Positions 5,502 through 7,213 of a stretch of DNA of 7,213 bases are shown piece after piece. The number at the start of each line of letters is the position of its first letter. Positions within the stretch are counted from its first letter, which is position 1. The notes beneath the pieces are model-generated. The model made no database searches and had not been told where the DNA came from. It worked only from the letters and a program-made list of their open reading frames with translations. The position numbers and the translations under genes were made by a program. This DNA comes from Verrucomicrobiales bacterium (GTDB lineage Bacteria > Verrucomicrobiota > Verrucomicrobiia > Limisphaerales > UBA1096). Location of the stretch: the NCBI GenBank assembly GCA_002721375.1, contig PBKH01000028.1, forward strand, positions 11,140 through 18,352, read 5' to 3'.

Positions 5502-6140
5502 ATGACAATTGTATTGGTGGCAATCGCGGCATTGGTTGGTGTGGTGCTTCTCGTTGGCCTGTGGGTGATGGGCGTATATAATGGGCTTATTCGGAAGCGC
5601 AACGCCAAGGATAATAACTACTCGCAGATTGGCATCCAGTTGACACGGAAATACGAATTGATTCCTAATCTCGTCAAATTGGCCAAGGGATACATGAAGC
5701 ACGAGCGAGCGACTCTCGAGGAGGTTATTCGGGCTCGTAACATGGCTGCCAACGCAAATGCCGCTGTTAGTGCCAATCCAAGTGACCCAGATGCGATGAA
5801 GCAGATGTTAGCCGCAGAGGGCACTTTAGGTGGAGTGATGGGGCGTCTGTTCGCTTTGAGCGAGGCGTATCCCGATCTTAAGGCAAATCAAAACATGATG
5901 CAGTTAACCGAGGAGCTGACTTCGACCGAAAACAAGGTCACTTTTGCTCGGCAGGCATTCAATGACTCGGTGATGACTTACAACAATGCTTTGCAAGTTT
6001 TTCCGGCCAATATGGTTGCAGGGATGTTTGGCTTCACCGAGGCAATCTTTTTCGAGGTCGAGGGTTTAGGCGATGTCGGGAAAGCGGTTGTTACGGTCGA
6101 GCAAAAGAAGGATCTCGACATATCGTTCGATGATATGTGA
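5502..6140 (+). CDS. lemA: LemA family membrane-anchored protein
   Basis: A 212-aa LemA family protein. One N-terminal transmembrane helix (about 3-25) anchors a long alpha-helical domain. Family motifs: VYNGLIRKRN (25-34), SQIGIQLTRKYELIPNLVKL (41-60), GYMKHERATLEEVIRARN (63-80), then the coiled-coil-prone ENKVTFARQAFNDSVMTYNN (143-162) and FPANMVAGMFGF (167-178). Length is typical (about 180-210 aa). LemA has no settled biochemical activity, but it recurrently neighbours M48 proteases, as here, where the protease start follows after 32 bp. The commonest residues after the helix (NAW.QIDVQL) are changed to NNYSQIGIQL (38-47). The C-terminus after the FGF motif carries the acidic tail DLDISFDDM. 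Start at the ATG at 5502, directly after a promoter and without a Shine-Dalgarno sequence. Confidence 0.93.
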   Translation: MTIVLVAIAALVGVVLLVGLWVMGVYNGLIRKRNAKDNNYSQIGIQLTRKYELIPNLVKLAKGYMKHERATLEEVIRARNMAANANAAVSANPSDPDAMKQMLAAEGTLGGVMGRLFALSEAYPDLKANQNMMQLTEELTSTENKVTFARQAFNDSVMTYNNALQVFPANMVAGMFGFTEAIFFEVEGLGDVGKAVVTVEQKKDLDISFDDM

Positions 6141-6172
6141 CCTCGGCGACCCGGGATTTAGGGATCGCTCAA

Positions 6173-7213
6173 ATGGATTTCTTCGAACGCCAGCATCACG
6201 CTAAGAAAAAAACCGGGTTTCTGGTTTTTCTTTTCTGTATCGCAGTTCTGATTATTTCTCTTCTAAACTTCGCGATCATCGCTGTTGTTATCCCGTTGAT
6301 CGGGGATAAACGAAACAAGGGTGATTTTGATTTCTCTAACTTGCTTGATCCTACGCTTGCCCTGTCGGTTGTGCTTGGGACGTTTGTAGTTATATTTTTG
6401 GCTGGTCTGTACCGGAAAAGTCAGTTGAGCGGCGGCGGTTCCAGCATTGCCTCGATGATGGGTGGTCGGTTGGTGAACACAGCCAGCATTGATCCAGATG
6501 AGCGTAAACTGATGAATGTTGTAGAGGAGATGTCCATTGCATCCAGCGTGCCTATGCCTCAGGTTTATGTAATGGATGGCGAAAAGGGCATAAATGCTTT
6601 TGCAGCCGGCTACACTGTTGATGATGCCGTGATCGGTGTTACAGACGGCTGTATGCGGCGTCTTCATCGCGACGAGTTGCAGGGAGTTATTGCCCATGAG
6701 TTTAGCCATATTCTCAACCATGATATGCGGCTTAATTTACGCCTTGTTGCCATGGTGTTCGGGTTGTTTGTATTAGCTCAGCTCGGTCGGCTGATGATGG
6801 AGATTGGGTTCAGCTCCTCTGGAAGACGAACCAGCAGAAGCAAGGACGATGGTGGCGGTGCGGCACTCATTGGTATAGTTGGCCTGGGCATTATGGCGTC
6901 GGGTGGTCTGGGCATATTGATGGGCAACCTAATCAAGAGCGCTGTGTCCCGGCAGCGCGAATACCTTGCTGATTCGTCAGCGGTGCAGTTTACACGAAAC
7001 CCCGAGGGACTTTCCGGCGCATTAAAAAAGATCGGAGCGCTAAGTTTGGGTTCCCGTCTGGCTTCACCGCACGCTGAAGAAGCTAGCCACATGTTTTTTG
7101 GCAACGGCATGAGGGAATCATGGTTCGCTATTACTTCTACACATCCGCCGTTGTTGGAGCGCATCCAATTATTGGAACCTAGTTTTGATGGCAATTTCTC
7201 GGAGATTAAGTTT
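6173..7213 (+). CDS. M48 family (HtpX-type) membrane zinc metalloprotease, 3' end missing
   Basis: The frame is open for 347 codons from the ATG at 6173 to the window edge with no stop. It encodes a membrane-integrated M48 peptidase that probably degrades damaged membrane proteins, as HtpX does. AGGGA at 6160-6164 lies 8 nt before the ATG and fixes the start. Predicted helices: about 15-43 and 63-82 before the catalytic domain, then 191-209 and 231-257 within it. The active site is HEFSH (175-179): His175 and His179 bind zinc and Glu176 is catalytic. The third ligand is Glu263 in SRQREYLADSSAV. PQVYVMDGEKGINAFAAGYT and the late THPPLLERI are also family marks. E. coli HtpX is only about 290 aa; this protein continues past 347, fitting the longer LemA-linked form with a C-terminal extension that I recall from PVC bacteria. 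It forms a lemA-protease operon. Confidence 0.93.
   Translation, partial: MDFFERQHHAKKKTGFLVFLFCIAVLIISLLNFAIIAVVIPLIGDKRNKGDFDFSNLLDPTLALSVVLGTFVVIFLAGLYRKSQLSGGGSSIASMMGGRLVNTASIDPDERKLMNVVEEMSIASSVPMPQVYVMDGEKGINAFAAGYTVDDAVIGVTDGCMRRLHRDELQGVIAHEFSHILNHDMRLNLRLVAMVFGLFVLAQLGRLMMEIGFSSSGRRTSRSKDDGGGAALIGIVGLGIMASGGLGILMGNLIKSAVSRQREYLADSSAVQFTRNPEGLSGALKKIGALSLGSRLASPHAEEASHMFFGNGMRESWFAITSTHPPLLERIQLLEPSFDGNFSEIKF

Noticed and set aside
6263..6721. 152-codon minus-strand frame opposite the M48 protease
   Set aside because: It lies inside the protease coding region, which carries all catalytic motifs on the other strand; low-complexity shadow translation.

Overview
The window looks like chromosomal DNA of a PVC-group bacterium, most likely Verrucomicrobiota, less likely a planctomycete. 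This is an inference from protein style. The ribosome recycling factor has a 'HEFEGVRTGKANPALVEN' type N-terminus. There is a secreted DUF1080 protein and a secreted five-bladed-propeller protein of the kind that abounds in these phyla. There is also a LemA gene followed by a membrane M48 protease. No mobile element, CRISPR array, rRNA or tRNA gene was found.

Layout: (1) 1-347, minus strand: the N-terminal 115 codons of frr (ribosome recycling factor), running off the left edge. (2) 421-1455, plus strand: nadA, quinolinate synthase of NAD synthesis, divergent from frr, with apparently overlapping -10 elements between them. (3) 1510-2181, plus strand: exported DUF1080 / 3-keto-disaccharide hydrolase-like protein, 54 bp after nadA with no terminator between, then a clear hairpin terminator at 2200-2228. 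(4) 2246-2980, minus strand: a seven-helix Bax inhibitor-1/YccA-like membrane protein converging on that terminator. (5) 3110-3931 and 3942-5405, plus strand: a two-gene unit of a cytoplasmic TIM-barrel sugar isomerase/epimerase-like protein and an exported beta-propeller protein, 10 bp apart. (6) 5502-6140 and 6173-7213, plus strand: lemA plus an M48 (HtpX-type) membrane zinc protease whose 3' part lies beyond the right edge. A good sigma-70-type promoter precedes lemA.

How the genes fit together: frr and nadA are housekeeping genes. The DUF1080 protein, the isomerase-like protein and the propeller protein suggest glycan or sugar handling, but no substrate can be named. LemA plus M48 protease is a recurrent membrane pair, probably for envelope protein quality control, and the YccA-like protein is a further membrane-stress candidate.

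I see no clearly new multi-gene system. The points most worth a second look are the isomerase-like protein, in which the usual metal ligands all appear replaced; its pairing with an exported propeller protein; an inverted repeat over that unit's promoter; and Shine-Dalgarno-less, very short leaders on two transcription units.
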